DNA of 32,995 nt, from NCBI GenBank assembly GCA_027592785.1, contig JAQCLD010000045.1:1-32995 (forward strand), in the 5' to 3' direction. The position numbers and the translations under genes are program-made. Shown one piece after another: positions 1 to 7,701 of this stretch. The stretch's first letter is position 1, and the number at the start of each line of letters is the position of its first letter. The notes beneath the pieces are model-generated. The model ran no database searches. It saw nothing but the letters and a program-made list of their open reading frames with translations, and was not told the DNA's origin. Source of the DNA: Acidobacteriota bacterium (lineage in GTDB: Bacteria; Acidobacteriota; Terriglobia; Bryobacterales; UBA6623).

Positions 1-1
1 T

Positions 2-49
2 TGCCTGGCTGTCACCGGGCTCCACCGGGCTCTACCGGACAGTCCTTAG
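2..49 (+). CDS. possible 3' end of a gene running in from the left
   Basis: Frame 2 reads as an open tail ending CLAVTGLHRALPDSP and stops at TAG (47-49), four bases before a strong plus-strand terminator hairpin. The terminator shows that some plus-strand transcript ends here, and this is the only frame that stops just before it. The piece is too short to identify a product. It overlaps the 10-bp tandem repeat at 11-40, so the coding call is tentative. Confidence 0.3.
   Translation, partial: CLAVTGLHRALPDSP
11..40. repeat. 10-bp tandem repeat, three copies
   Basis: Three consecutive 10-mers (GTCACCGGGC, TCCACCGGGC, TCTACCGGAC) differ at only a few positions. They may simply be coding sequence of the gene entering from the left. 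The period is not a multiple of three, so the repeat would encode three different peptides in turn. Confidence 0.5.
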
Positions 50-52
50 GCC

Positions 53-81
53 GGCCCCGGTTTGCCGGGGCCGCCATTTTT
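53..81 (+). terminator. rho-independent terminator, plus strand
   Basis: A perfect 8-bp GC stem (GGCCCCGG / CCGGGGCC) with loop TTTG is followed by GCC and a run of five T. This is a classical intrinsic terminator for a plus-strand gene whose coding part lies left of the window. Read on the minus strand the hairpin follows the gene ending at 106 but has no T-run, so any action in that direction would be weaker. Confidence 0.75.
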
Positions 82-105
82 CGATTCCTCAATCGCAAGG
101 GGGCA

Positions 106-633
106 TTATGGACAGATGACGTTCGGATTCCAATCTTCGAACATCCCCGCCGGATTGCGTTCCCAGACCCAGGCATGCAGAATGTACCAACCTAGGGCCG
201 GGTTCAAGATATGCATCGGATGCCCCAGCACGGACGGCGGCGCCGTGTTCCCGGCGGCATGCCACGGGCCAGACGGGACGACCCATTCCACCGCGGCAAG
301 CTGAAGTTGTCCGTTGGGCCCTGGCGCGTAGACCAGCCCCTCGGGCTGGAGAGCGTCCGGCGGCGACACATCCTCGAGCAGGTCCATATTGAAGTAGTGA
401 TACCCCATGGCTCCAACGCCCGGCTTTTGAATGCAACCGACCACGATTGGATGAGGGTGATAGTGCACCGCCTGCGCGACTTCGACGCGCTGGAACAAGG
501 CGGTTGCTTGGCGCACGTGCGCAAGCTCCTTCCCCTGTCCGTCGGCTATCGCAGGGGCGACCATGAGAACTGGGCCCAGTAGGGCGATGAGGGGTAGCGC
601 GACCTTCCGCGCACGTCGAGTTGATGTCTTCAT
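106..633 (-). CDS. secreted conserved protein of unknown function (175 aa)
   Basis: No biochemical role is known to me. The start at 633 is chosen because AAGGAG lies just upstream and the protein then begins with a clear Sec signal peptide (positive MKTSTRRARK, a hydrophobic stretch, cleavage near AIADG, about residue 31). The open frame continues to 852, but that extension would overlap the divergent sigma gene. The mature part has a pattern I associate with a family of small secreted hypothetical proteins: a GCI segment, GAMGYHYFN, PEGLVYAP, VEWVVP, then LHAWVWERNPAGMF and a terminal WNPNVICP. Two Cys (in GCI and in VICP) could form a disulfide. His residues are frequent (HYHPHP, YHY, HPMH, LHAW), which may point to metal or cupin-like chemistry, but that is a guess. 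It is transcribed away from the ECF sigma gene, and an ECF-like promoter lies at 662-689. Confidence 0.75.
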   Translation of the reverse strand: MKTSTRRARKVALPLIALLGPVLMVAPAIADGQGKELAHVRQATALFQRVEVAQAVHYHPHPIVVGCIQKPGVGAMGYHYFNMDLLEDVSPPDALQPEGLVYAPGPNGQLQLAAVEWVVPSGPWHAAGNTAPPSVLGHPMHILNPALGWYILHAWVWERNPAGMFEDWNPNVICP

Positions 634-661
634 AGATTCTTGCTCCTTCGAATTAACTGAA

Positions 662-689
662 TTGAGATCGACCGACTGAATCTGGTTCC
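662..689 (-). promoter_or_regulatory. possible ECF-sigma promoter for the 106-633 gene
   Basis: Read on the minus strand there is GGAACC, a 16-base spacer and TCTCAA, about 29 bases before the start codon at 633. GGAAC-N16-TC resembles the promoters used by group IV (RpoE-type) sigma factors. The divergent neighbour is itself an ECF sigma gene. This is a motif match by eye, and the binding preference of this sigma subgroup is not known to me. Confidence 0.35.
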
Positions 690-838
690 CGGCTCGTTCT
701 CCGGGATTCTCGGGTCTCACCCTGCTTAAACGAGATCCAGTCGTCAAAAGGGCCGCGGCGGCGCGATGGAAGAGCGAGGCCCGAAGCTTTCGACTATGAT
801 TAGGACGCTCTGTCGGCTTGAGACCGGTAGGGCGCTCT

Positions 839-1402
839 GTGGAAGAAAACATCTCAGCCCTGCTTCAGAAAGTTAACGCGGGCGACAAGAGCGCCGAGGA
901 TGAGCTCTTGACCGGCCTTTACCGAGAGCTGAGACGTCTGGCGGCCGGGTGCCTGCGGGGGGATCGCCGCGACCACACGCTCCAGCCAACAGCGTTGGTG
1001 AACGAGGCCTACGTGAAGATGCTGGGCTCGCAAAAGGTGAGCTGGCAGAACCGCGCGCACTTCTTCGGCGTGGCCGCGCGCGTGATGCGGCAGATTTTGA
1101 TCGACTACGCACGGGCGCGCATGACCGAAAAGCGCGGGGGCGGCGTCGACTTCTTGCAACTCGACGAGGCGCTCGTATTCAACAAAGGGCGGCCCAGCGA
1201 GTTGCTCGCTCTCGATGACGCGCTTGCTCGCCTCGAGAGCGAGGTTCCGCGCTCATACAAGATCGTCGAGCTCCGCTTCTTTGGCGGGCTTTCGATCGAG
1301 GCGACGGCCGAAGTGATGGGCCTATCGGCCCGCACGGTGAGACGCGAGTGGAGCTTTGGCCGGGCGTGGCTTCGCACCGAGTTGGCGGCGGAGGCCCACT
1401 GA
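839..1402 (+). CDS. RNA polymerase sigma factor, ECF subfamily (Sig70_X6 / PF07638 type)
   Basis: This sigma factor directs RNA polymerase to a small regulon. Region 2 includes LYRELRRLAAG, LQPTALVNEAYVKML and RVMRQILIDYARARMTEKRG, the hallmark of the acidobacterial/planctomycetal Sig70_X6 group. Region 4 includes the helix-turn-helix FFGGLSIEATAEVMGLSARTVRREW. At 187 aa it has the usual length. The GTG at 839 is preferred because GGTAGGG lies six bases upstream; a TTG at 818 is an in-frame alternative. The kinase gene begins one base after the stop, so the two were evidently co-transcribed. A sigma of this group next to a Ser/Thr kinase is a common arrangement in Acidobacteriota, where phosphorylation may take the place of an anti-sigma factor. 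That partner gene is broken here, so the sigma may now be unregulated. Confidence 0.9.
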   Translation: MEENISALLQKVNAGDKSAEDELLTGLYRELRRLAAGCLRGDRRDHTLQPTALVNEAYVKMLGSQKVSWQNRAHFFGVAARVMRQILIDYARARMTEKRGGGVDFLQLDEALVFNKGRPSELLALDDALARLESEVPRSYKIVELRFFGGLSIEATAEVMGLSARTVRREWSFGRAWLRTELAAEAH

Positions 1403-1403
1403 C

Positions 1404-1673
1404 GTGGATCCCGAGCTCCAGCGAGCGAAGGAGATGTTCGAGCGGGCGATCGAGTTGGACGCCGAAGCTCGCGCCGGCTACCTCGAGGCGGCATGCGCTG
1501 ACGACGCTTCTCTGAAGGACCGGGTCGAGCGGCTGTTGGTCGAGTACGATAAACAGGGAGACTTCTTGGCGAGCCGCGAGAGCCATCGAGCGCTTGGGCG
1601 ACGGCGCACCCTGCCGCAAGTCGTCGGCCACTACCGTCTGCTCGAGAAGCTGGGCTCGGGCGGGATGGGCTAG
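1404..1673 (+). pseudogene. kinase fragment 1: N-terminal helices and glycine loop
   Basis: First open segment of the broken kinase. It holds the conserved preamble of acidobacterial kinases (FERAIELDAEARAGYLEAAC, VERLLVEYD) and ends within the P-loop-like LGSGGMG at TAG 1671. On its own it would be an 89-residue peptide with no catalytic function. Confidence 0.7.
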
Positions 1674-1724
1674 GTTTGGAAGGCCGAGGACACTCAGCTC
1701 CGCCGCACGGTCGCTCTGAAGTTC

Positions 1725-2072
1725 TTGTCTTCCGAGACCGTAGGGAATGACGAGGTCAAGGTCCGCTTGATTCGCGAAGCCCAAGCGGCTGCATCTCTCG
1801 ATCACCCCAGCATCTGTCCTGTCCTCGGTATCCATGAAGAGGACGGCGAGACCTTCATCGCCATGGCCTACATCGACGGGCCATCCCTGGCGGACAAGAT
1901 CAAGGAACGCCCGCTACCGCTGGACGAAGCTCTCACGATCGCCATCCAGATCGTTGAGGGTCTACACGAGGCGCACGAGCAGGGAATCGTCCACCGCGAC
2001 ATCAAGCCGCACAACGTCATGCTGACCTCGAAAGGTCAGGTGAAGATCTTGGACTTCGGTTGGCCTCTCTGA
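1725..2072 (+). pseudogene. kinase fragment 2: ATP-binding and catalytic loop
   Basis: Second open segment, in the same frame as fragment 1 (the frame is open from 1674; the first usable start is 1725). It contains [20 protein letters not shown], the hinge region, HRDIKPHN and ILDFG. It then runs out of frame into WPL-stop because one T is missing in the GGT-TGG junction at about 2060. Confidence 0.7.
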
Positions 2073-3541
2073 CCGGCCGCTCGAAGCTCACCAAGACCGG
2101 AACGACGCTGGGAACCCCGGCCTATATGGCGCCGGAGCAACTCAAGGGCGGAGAAGTTGACTGCCGGGCGGACATCTGGGCGTTTGGTTGCGTGTTGTAC
2201 GAAATGCTTACGCAGCGGACCCCGTTCGAAGCCGACTACGAGCAGGCGACTAACTACGGCATTCTCAACGAGCACCCGGAACCGGTGACGGCGCTGCGCA
2301 GCGGCTTGTCACTAGAGATCGACCGAATCGTCGGCAAGGCGCTGGCGAAGGACCCGAACGAGCGCTACCAACATGCGGATGAATTGATCGTCGATCTGCG
2401 GGCCTTGAGTAAGAGCTTGGCAACGGCAACGTCCCGCTCCACGGAACCTCCTCCCACCTCGGGATGGGACGGGGCGCCGCCGCCGCTTGCGGGGGAACGG
2501 ATTGTGGCCCCGCGAGACCCGTCCGAGGCAGGGGTTTCGAAGCGGAAGCTCCGCATCCACCAAGTCGTGCTTGCGGCCACCGCTGCATTCGCCCTCGCCG
2601 TCTTGATCCTGTATCTGCGGCAGAGCTCGCCCGAGGCGCCGCTGCGTCGATTTGCGATTTCGCCCCCGGCGCCGCTGGGCTTCGGCGCCGCGATCTCGCC
2701 CGACGGAAGACACGTCGCTTTCACTACAGCGGGGGCTGAGGCGAGGCTGTGGGTCCAAGACTTGGACAAGCAGCAACCACGGGCCATTGAAGGCGCCCAG
2801 GTGGACGGTGAGACGCTGAGCGCGCCGTTCTGGTCGCCTGACAGCGATTTCGTCGGGTACGAATCCGGCGGACAGCTCACGAAGGTCCCGGTGCAGGGCG
2901 GTCTCGCCGTCCGGCTATGTAAGCTGCCCGGCCCGCTATTGGGAGCTACGTGGAGCCCCGACGGCGAGTCGATCGTCTTCAGTACTAGAGATCCCTACGC
3001 ACTCCATGAAGTCCCCGCAGCCGGAGGCGTCGTCAAGCGGATTCTCTCGCCGGAGGAGCCGTCGTCAGGGGGACCGTGGGGCGTAATGGTCAGGCCTCAC
3101 TTCTTGCCGGCCGAAGCGGGAGCGCGCGTTGTCGTGTTCTCGTTCGGCTCTCCCAGGAACAACACGCTGATGGTTCAGGACCTCGAGACCGGACGCCGAG
3201 AGATCATTGGGCCAGGCAACTTCCCGTTCTATTCGTCCAGCGGACACCTGCTCTACCAGCCGGACTACTACACCGACGAACTGTGGGCGCTGCCCTTCTC
3301 TCTCGAGACGCTAACCGCCGATGGGAAGGCCTTTCCCATCTCCGGCAGCGGAAGACGGCCAACAGTCGCCGCCGATCAAACGCTAGCGTTCGTCGACCGC
3401 AACGAGGCCCGGGGGCGTCTGGTATGGCTCGATCGTCAGGGCCGAGAAACCGAGCTCAGCGCCCAGCTGGAAGGAGGAGTCCGCTACGCGACGCTTTCTC
3501 CCGATGGGCGGCTGATAGCTTACTCGTCCACACGAGACTAG
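2060..3541 (+). pseudogene. kinase fragment 3: activation segment, TM helix and first propeller blades
   Basis: Longest open segment, about 493 codons. It resumes exactly after the DFG motif ([10 protein letters not shown]), has GTPAYMAPEQLKG, DIWAFGCVLYEML and the end of the kinase C-lobe (LAKDPNERYQHADELI), a Pro-rich linker, a single membrane helix (VVLAATAAFALAVLILYL), then PD40 blades with the repeated ISPDGRHVAF / WSPDGESIVF pattern. It lacks the ATP-binding lobe, so it cannot be an active kinase alone. It could still be expressed as a membrane-bound propeller. Confidence 0.7.
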
Positions 3542-3577
3542 AATCTGGACGTTTGGATCTGGGACATCGCCGGCGGA

Positions 3578-4288
3578 GTGAAGTCTCGCTTGACGACCGC
3601 CCCGGAAGATGACTTCTCTCCGGTATGGTCGCCTACGGGAGAGGAGATCGCCTTCCACTCGAATCGAGCGGGTAACTACGACATCTTCTCGGTCCGCACC
3701 GATGGGAACGGTGCGCCGCAGGCGCTGGTGGCCACGTTGGAGGGCGAGCGGGCGCAGGACTGGTCGCGGGACGGGAAGTATCTGCTCTACGAGCGAATCA
3801 CGACGGAGACTGGGGTAGACCTTTGGTATCTCGAGCGCGCCGCCGGCACGAGCGATTGGGAGCCGCATCCGCTCGTGCAGACGCCCTTCGCCGAGACGGA
3901 CGCAAGATTCTCGCCCGACGTTCAGTATGTCGCCTACGTCTCCGACGAAACCGGCCAAGACGAAGTCTACGTGCGCTCCTTTCCCGACGCAAACCGCAAA
4001 TGGACGGTGTCGCCCGGCGGCGGCCAAATGCCGCGCTGGAGCCGTGATGGCAAGGAGTTGTTCTATCGCAAGGGGAGCGAGTTGGTCGCTGTTTCCGTAT
4101 CGACCAACCCGAGTTTTTCATTACAGTCGGCGGCGCCTCTCCCAGGAGTGAGCCTGGGCGAGCACTACGATATCTCGCCCGACTGCCGGCGCATCCTGGC
4201 AGCAGTACCGACGAGCGGGGCGCCCGAGCGGCTGATCCGGGTCGTCCAGAACTGGTACGAAGAGTTCCGCGATCACGAGCAGGACTAA
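3578..4288 (+). pseudogene. kinase fragment 4: C-terminal PD40 propeller
   Basis: Last open segment, in frame with fragment 3 beyond TAG 3539-3541 (the frame is open from 3542). It contains the remaining TolB/PD40 blades (FSPVWSPTGEEIAFHSN, WSRDGKYLLYE, FSPDVQYVAYVSDETG) and the usual kinase tail RVVQNWYEEF. It has no signal peptide or catalytic motif. Confidence 0.7.
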
Positions 4289-4311
4289 CGCTCACCAGAG
4301 CAATGAGTTAG
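4284..4311 (+). terminator. weak imperfect hairpin after the kinase gene
   Basis: CTAA-CG-CTCA pairs with TGAG-TTAG, with a two-base bulge and about ten bases of loop, starting at the kinase stop. There is no T-run, so it is at best a weak terminator or a 3' mRNA structure. Confidence 0.25.
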
Positions 4312-4416
4312 CGCCCGAACGGAGAAAGATGGCGAAATATCGCCTTCCCACTCTCGATGCGAGCCTTCGCTTTGAACCGGCCCCCAAGTGGACCAAAAAA
4401 GCAGGCGTCCTGAAAG

Positions 4417-4446
4417 GTGAACACTTTACTAGTACTACTGTGTTAT
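4417..4446 (+). repeat. left terminal inverted repeat of the IS
   Basis: Begins GTGAACACTTT and ends CTGTGTTAT. It matches the right end (5878-5907, reversed) at 29 of 30 positions; the mismatch is A at 4428 against C in the other arm. The similarity continues weakly a few bases inward through an A-rich stretch. Confidence 0.85.
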
Positions 4447-4536
4447 GAAAATCCAGAACCGCAAAAAGGACAGCCGCACAGCTGCTGCAAAATGTGGCGA
4501 GTGATCGTGGCGCGCAGGGTGGCGATGGAGGTCGGG

Positions 4537-5856
4537 TTATGCCGCTCGGCTCGGACGGGGAGCACCGCGCGGGCGGAGGTCCGACTGTGGCTCGGAGACG
4601 GGTAGACGCAACGTCCCGACCCGTGTCGAGGGGGAAAAACGGGCTCGCTCCGCGACCAAGAACCCGTAGGCGGCGATCGATAAGGTCGCGTGGTGATGAA
4701 AGCCTCGCCAGCCGCGCCCTTCGTAGTGGCCCAGTCCGACTTCTTGCTTGAGCTCTTGATAGTCGCGCTCGATAATCCAACGCTGTTTCGCGATCGCAAC
4801 CAGGTCTTTCAGCTTGGTTTGAGGCGGCAGGTTGGCGAGCCAATAGTGCGTCGGCTCGGCTTCGTCCCGCGGCCATTCGATGAGCAGCCATTGCTCGGGG
4901 TGGGGCTTGTCACGCCAGTAGTCGCGATGCGCCGGACGCACCCGCACGGCGGCGAAACGCGAGCGTAAACGCTGCTTGGTCCCCGCTCGCCAGCTCACGG
5001 AGCGGAAAGCCGGCAATAGCTCTGTGGCGAACTGCTTCAAGACTACCGGTTGGCGCTCGGCGCTACGGCGCAGTCGCTTCGGCTGCCTCCCCTTGCCCTT
5101 GTGCGGCTGCGGCGGCAAGGGCTCCTCGCCCGGCCTCCAGACCTTCGTCGAGCCGCGCACCGCCACGACGTAGTCCAGGCCAAGCTCTTCCAACTCTTCA
5201 CGAAACGCGCTGTCGTTGCCGTAGGCGGCGTCGGCCAACACGACTCCCGGCTCGACTTCGTCCGCAAGCGCCTGTCGAATCTGGCCGAGAGCGATCTGAG
5301 GTTTGGTTTGAAAGCGAATCTCGTCCGGCACGCCTGCTTTCAGCCGCCGCTGCTCATCCCCGGCCCAAGACTCGGGCAAATACAAGCGCCAGGCAATCGG
5401 CAGCGACGCTTTCCAGGTGGCGACCGAGAGGCTCACCGCGACCTGACAGTTCTCCTGCTTGCCAACCTGCCCACAGTACTGACGCGTCACTCCGACCGAG
5501 TGCTTGCTCTTCTTCGGGAACCCGGTGTCATCGACCACCCAGGCCACGACGGGCGATTTCTTGGTCATCGCCGTGAGCGCTCTGCCGCGCACCGCCGCCA
5601 GCACAGCCTGGTCGTCCCACGGCGATGTCGCTACGAGGTGGTGCAGCGACTGATGGGCCTGCCGCACGTTGTCGGGCTCGAGCCGCGCCGCCATCGGCTC
5701 CACGCTCTTGCGCTCCAGAGGCAGCAACAAGCCGCGACAGTAGTTCTTCAGCGGCTCGCTTCGATCGGCGTGTTGCGCGGCGCGCGCCAGGCTTTCGAGG
5801 TAGGCCGCGAAACGTTTCTGTTGTTGTACGCCCGGCGCCCCAGGCTTGGTTGACAC
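4537..5856 (-). CDS. IS701-like transposase, C-terminal tail lost by a frameshift
   Basis: A DDE transposase that would mobilise the surrounding element. The first catalytic Asp is in VVDDTGFPKK (about 109-110), the second in VLADAAYGND (about 209), and the Glu is in YQELKQEVGLGHYEGRGW (about 367-380). KHSVGVTRQYCGQ and ENCQVAVSLS are also family signatures. The GTG at 5856 is the start. Near the end the frame reads LRPRGAP and then goes wrong: a G4 run at 4557-4560 (C4 in the coding strand) has one base too many. In the neighbouring frame the conserved tail VRAERHNPTSIATL followed by QLCGCPFCG continues to a stop at 4443. The catalytic core is intact, so activity is uncertain rather than excluded. 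A sequencing error in the homopolymer is possible. Confidence 0.85.
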   Translation of the reverse strand: MSTKPGAPGVQQQKRFAAYLESLARAAQHADRSEPLKNYCRGLLLPLERKSVEPMAARLEPDNVRQAHQSLHHLVATSPWDDQAVLAAVRGRALTAMTKKSPVVAWVVDDTGFPKKSKHSVGVTRQYCGQVGKQENCQVAVSLSVATWKASLPIAWRLYLPESWAGDEQRRLKAGVPDEIRFQTKPQIALGQIRQALADEVEPGVVLADAAYGNDSAFREELEELGLDYVVAVRGSTKVWRPGEEPLPPQPHKGKGRQPKRLRRSAERQPVVLKQFATELLPAFRSVSWRAGTKQRLRSRFAAVRVRPAHRDYWRDKPHPEQWLLIEWPRDEAEPTHYWLANLPPQTKLKDLVAIAKQRWIIERDYQELKQEVGLGHYEGRGWRGFHHHATLSIAAYGFLVAERARFSPSTRVGTLRLPVSEPQSDLRPRGAPRPSRAA

Positions 5857-5877
5857 ATTTCTAGTCTATCATGTTTT

Positions 5878-5907
5878 ATAACACAGTAGTACTAGGAAAG
5901 TGTTCAC
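5878..5907 (-). repeat. right terminal inverted repeat of the IS
   Basis: Reverse complement of the left end with one mismatch. It lies 21 bases upstream of the transposase GTG, so it probably also holds part of the transposase promoter. Confidence 0.85.
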
Positions 5908-6249
5908 TCGGCCTGCCTGCCGACGGCCTCAGATTTGACTCACTATGGGCGCGGCGTTCAGCGCAACCCCTCTATGGCCGGTGCTACGAGTTCCTGTATT
6001 GAATATGTAGGAAATGAACCGATCTGAGCTCCCTGAGAGCGATGAAAGGGCCTATTTTCTGGATTCTTGCCTACATGCGGGTTGGCGAGGGCAGGTGTTT
6101 GGGGCGTTGTTTACGATGACGCCCTGGCTGGCGCTTGGTTGGAAGGAGTTGTTTGAGCGGGCTGGAATGGGGGAGCGTCGCCGCGTTTCGTAACCAGCCT
6201 TAGAGGAACTGGCCTATCCGACGTTAGCGATTTGCCAGCGATTTCGTTG
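5908..6249. other. intergenic stretch between the IS and the carboxypeptidase-regulatory-domain gene
   Basis: About 340 bases without a recognisable gene. The only candidate is the small ORF at 6014-6193. No remnant of a gene split by the IS was found on either side, and no clear terminator for the minus-strand operon was seen here. Confidence 0.5.
6014..6193 (+). CDS. small hypothetical ORF (59 aa)
   Basis: ATG at 6014 preceded by TAGGAA, stop TAA at 6191-6193. The predicted peptide starts MNRSELPESDERAYFLDSCL and has a Trp/Phe-rich central part (GWRGQVFGALFTMTPWL) that might insert in a membrane, followed by a basic tail. I do not recognise it. It is short and alone on its strand between an IS and a broken gene, so it may be a chance ORF. 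Confidence 0.25.
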   Translation: MNRSELPESDERAYFLDSCLHAGWRGQVFGALFTMTPWLALGWKELFERAGMGERRRVS

Positions 6250-7701
6250 CTAATGGTTCGGGGCGGGCAACTCAACTTTGGTCGCAACGCCTCCAGCGAC
6301 ATCAATCTCAGACATCTTCGATAGGTCCGCAGGCACCAGACGGGCGTTCGCCGCCGTCGGGAACTGGACCGCAATTCGGTACTTGCCTGGGGCCAATCCA
6401 TCGAACTAAAATCGCGACTGTTCGTCCGGGTAGGCGGCCAGTAACCGCCTTTCACGCGGCTGAGCGGAGAGGTCGCTGGGAACGACGACAACGACGTATC
6501 GTCGGCCAAGCCCGCCCAGCACCTGCCCTTCGATCGCCCCCGCCGACGCCACCGGGATGCGTACGCTGCGGGAAGACTCGCTGATTTCCACCACCACAGG
6601 TTTCGAAAAGCATGTTTCGCGGAGGTCCAGCGCGGATATACGATAACGGCCCGGCGCAATGCCCTCCACGCGTTCTCCCTCGAAACTCGCCTTGAGTCCT
6701 GGCAATGCCTGCGCCGCACGATCTTCCAAAGGGCGCAGGTTAATCTGTGCCGAGGTCGGACAAACGCCAACCGGCAGACGGTCCTCCGAGACGAGGCGGA
6801 AGGTGGTTTCGATTCCGGGGCTGACTTCGATCGACAGGCCCGTGACGTCCTGGCCTAAGACATCGACGCGGGCTTGGCCGTAACGGCGGCTGTCGCCAAG
6901 CAGCGAGTCTCTTGCTGAGAAGCCGCGTACCGGCCCGGAAACCAGCAAACGGTAGGAGCCTGGCGGAATGCCTTCGAGGCGGAATGATCCCTCCTCGGCG
7001 TAGGCAAGTGCGACCGTTAGATTAGGGTGATCGTCAGGCGCCAGTGCGACGGCATACCGTCCGCCTTCTTTGGGCCGGGTGACGCGACCTTGAATGGAAT
7101 GCGATCCCGCAGGCATAACCAGGTCGACGTTGCCATGGTCGTCGCCGCCCGAGATATTGAACGTATCGCGATGAATCACGGCGCCTCCGCGACTGCCGCC
7201 TTGGGTGGTGGCCAACGACGCGGCCACAACGTATTGGCCCGGGAACAGTCCGTGGGCGCGGTACTCGCCGCGCGCATCCGTTATCGCTGAACCACCGATT
7301 GCCTGCCTCAGCGGCGCGGTGTCCGCGTCCTCCTCCGTCCGGACGAACACGAAGGCGCCGCTGATTGGCTGTGCGTTAGCGTCGATCACGCGTCCTGCGA
7401 TAACGCCGAGCCGGACGAGCCGCACGATGAAGTCCGCATCGCCTGCAACCTGCACGACGGTATCTGCGTGGTTCGACTTCGAGACCTCAAGCCGGTAGTT
7501 TCCTTCCGGCAATCCGGGAGCGCTGAATTTGCCGTTGCGGTCGGTGTCGCGGTCCGCGGCTAACAGTTTCTGGCCGACTCTCACGATGCGCACTCGTGCC
7601 GAGGCAAGCGGCTCGCCAGAGTGGTCCGCGACGACTCGCCCTGTGATGTCGAGAGCGAAGCTCAGCGGGACGAGCAATAGGCCCACGAGCAGCCGATTCA
7701 T
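6250..7701 (-). pseudogene. exported carboxypeptidase-regulatory-like domain protein, interrupted by one TAG
   Basis: A secreted protein built from repeated Ig-like carboxypeptidase-regulatory (CarboxypepD_reg) modules. It has a Sec signal (MNRLLVGLLLVPLSFA), then domains at about 20-95 (ITGRVVADHSGEPLASARV), 100-185 (IAGRVIDANAQPISGAFV) and further modules marked by EGIPPGSYRLLVSG and VEGIAPGRYRISAL. The open frame ends at TAG 6406-6408 after SRF, yet reading on gives FDGLAPGKYRIAVQF and a natural end ELPAPNH at TAG 6250-6252, so the stop removes about 52 residues. The ATG overlaps the stop of the gene before it (ATGA), which implies translational coupling. The truncated 431-residue product may still fold, because only the last module is cut. 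Confidence 0.75.

Larger units (their letters stand above)
1404..4288 (+). pseudogene. Ser/Thr protein kinase with PD40 beta-propeller, broken by two stops and a frameshift
   Basis: Read through its lesions this is a membrane-anchored Hanks-type kinase of about 960 codons. In order it has an N-terminal helical segment (VDPELQRAKEMFERAIELD), the glycine loop (LGSGGMG), the ATP lysine (VALKFL), the catalytic loop HRDIKPHN, the DFG motif, GTPAYMAPEQ, a transmembrane helix near nt 2570-2625, and a long run of PD40/TolB-like blades ending in VVQNWYEEF, as is typical of the family. The lesions are TAG at 1671-1673 where the glycine loop normally continues E-V-W-K, loss of one T at about 2060 (DFG is followed by W instead of LAS), and TAG at 3539-3541 between STRD and NLDVW. 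On both sides of each lesion the homology continues in the expected frame. GTG 1404 is used as start because it follows the sigma stop by one base. Either true decay or assembly error could explain it. Confidence 0.8.
4417..5907. mobile_element. IS701-family-like insertion sequence (about 1.49 kb)
   Basis: The element is bounded by 30-bp terminal inverted repeats with one mismatch (4417-4446 and 5878-5907) and carries one DDE transposase gene on the minus strand. Size, single-gene layout and the transposase motif VVDDTGFPKK fit the IS701 family. No convincing 4-bp target duplication is seen: the flanks are AAAG on the left and TCGG on the right, so either the true ends differ by a few bases or the copy has lost its duplication. 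It lies between the broken kinase gene and the broken carboxypeptidase-regulatory-domain genes. Confidence 0.85.

Noticed and set aside
106..852. Longer 248-aa version of the secreted protein starting at 852
   Set aside because: It would overlap the divergent sigma gene and bury the signal peptide inside the protein; the start at 633 has a strong ribosome site.
5050..5853. Plus-strand ORF (267 codons) inside the insertion sequence
   Set aside because: Antisense to the transposase and without recognisable features.
4413..5911. Target-site duplication of the IS
   Set aside because: The four bases outside each inverted repeat (AAAG and TCGG) do not match, so no duplication is claimed.
5934..5949. 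Stretch TTGACTCACTATGGG resembling a phage T7 promoter
   Set aside because: The match is partial (the TAATAC part is missing and one base is lost before GGG), there is no phage gene nearby, and such short matches occur by chance.
1671..6408. UAG recoded as a sense codon, because three genes contain in-frame TAG
   Set aside because: Several intact genes end naturally with TAG (at 18625, 28239, 29300 and 32173), one of the inserted stops is TAA (9183), and the kinase also has a frameshift. Lesions explain the data better.
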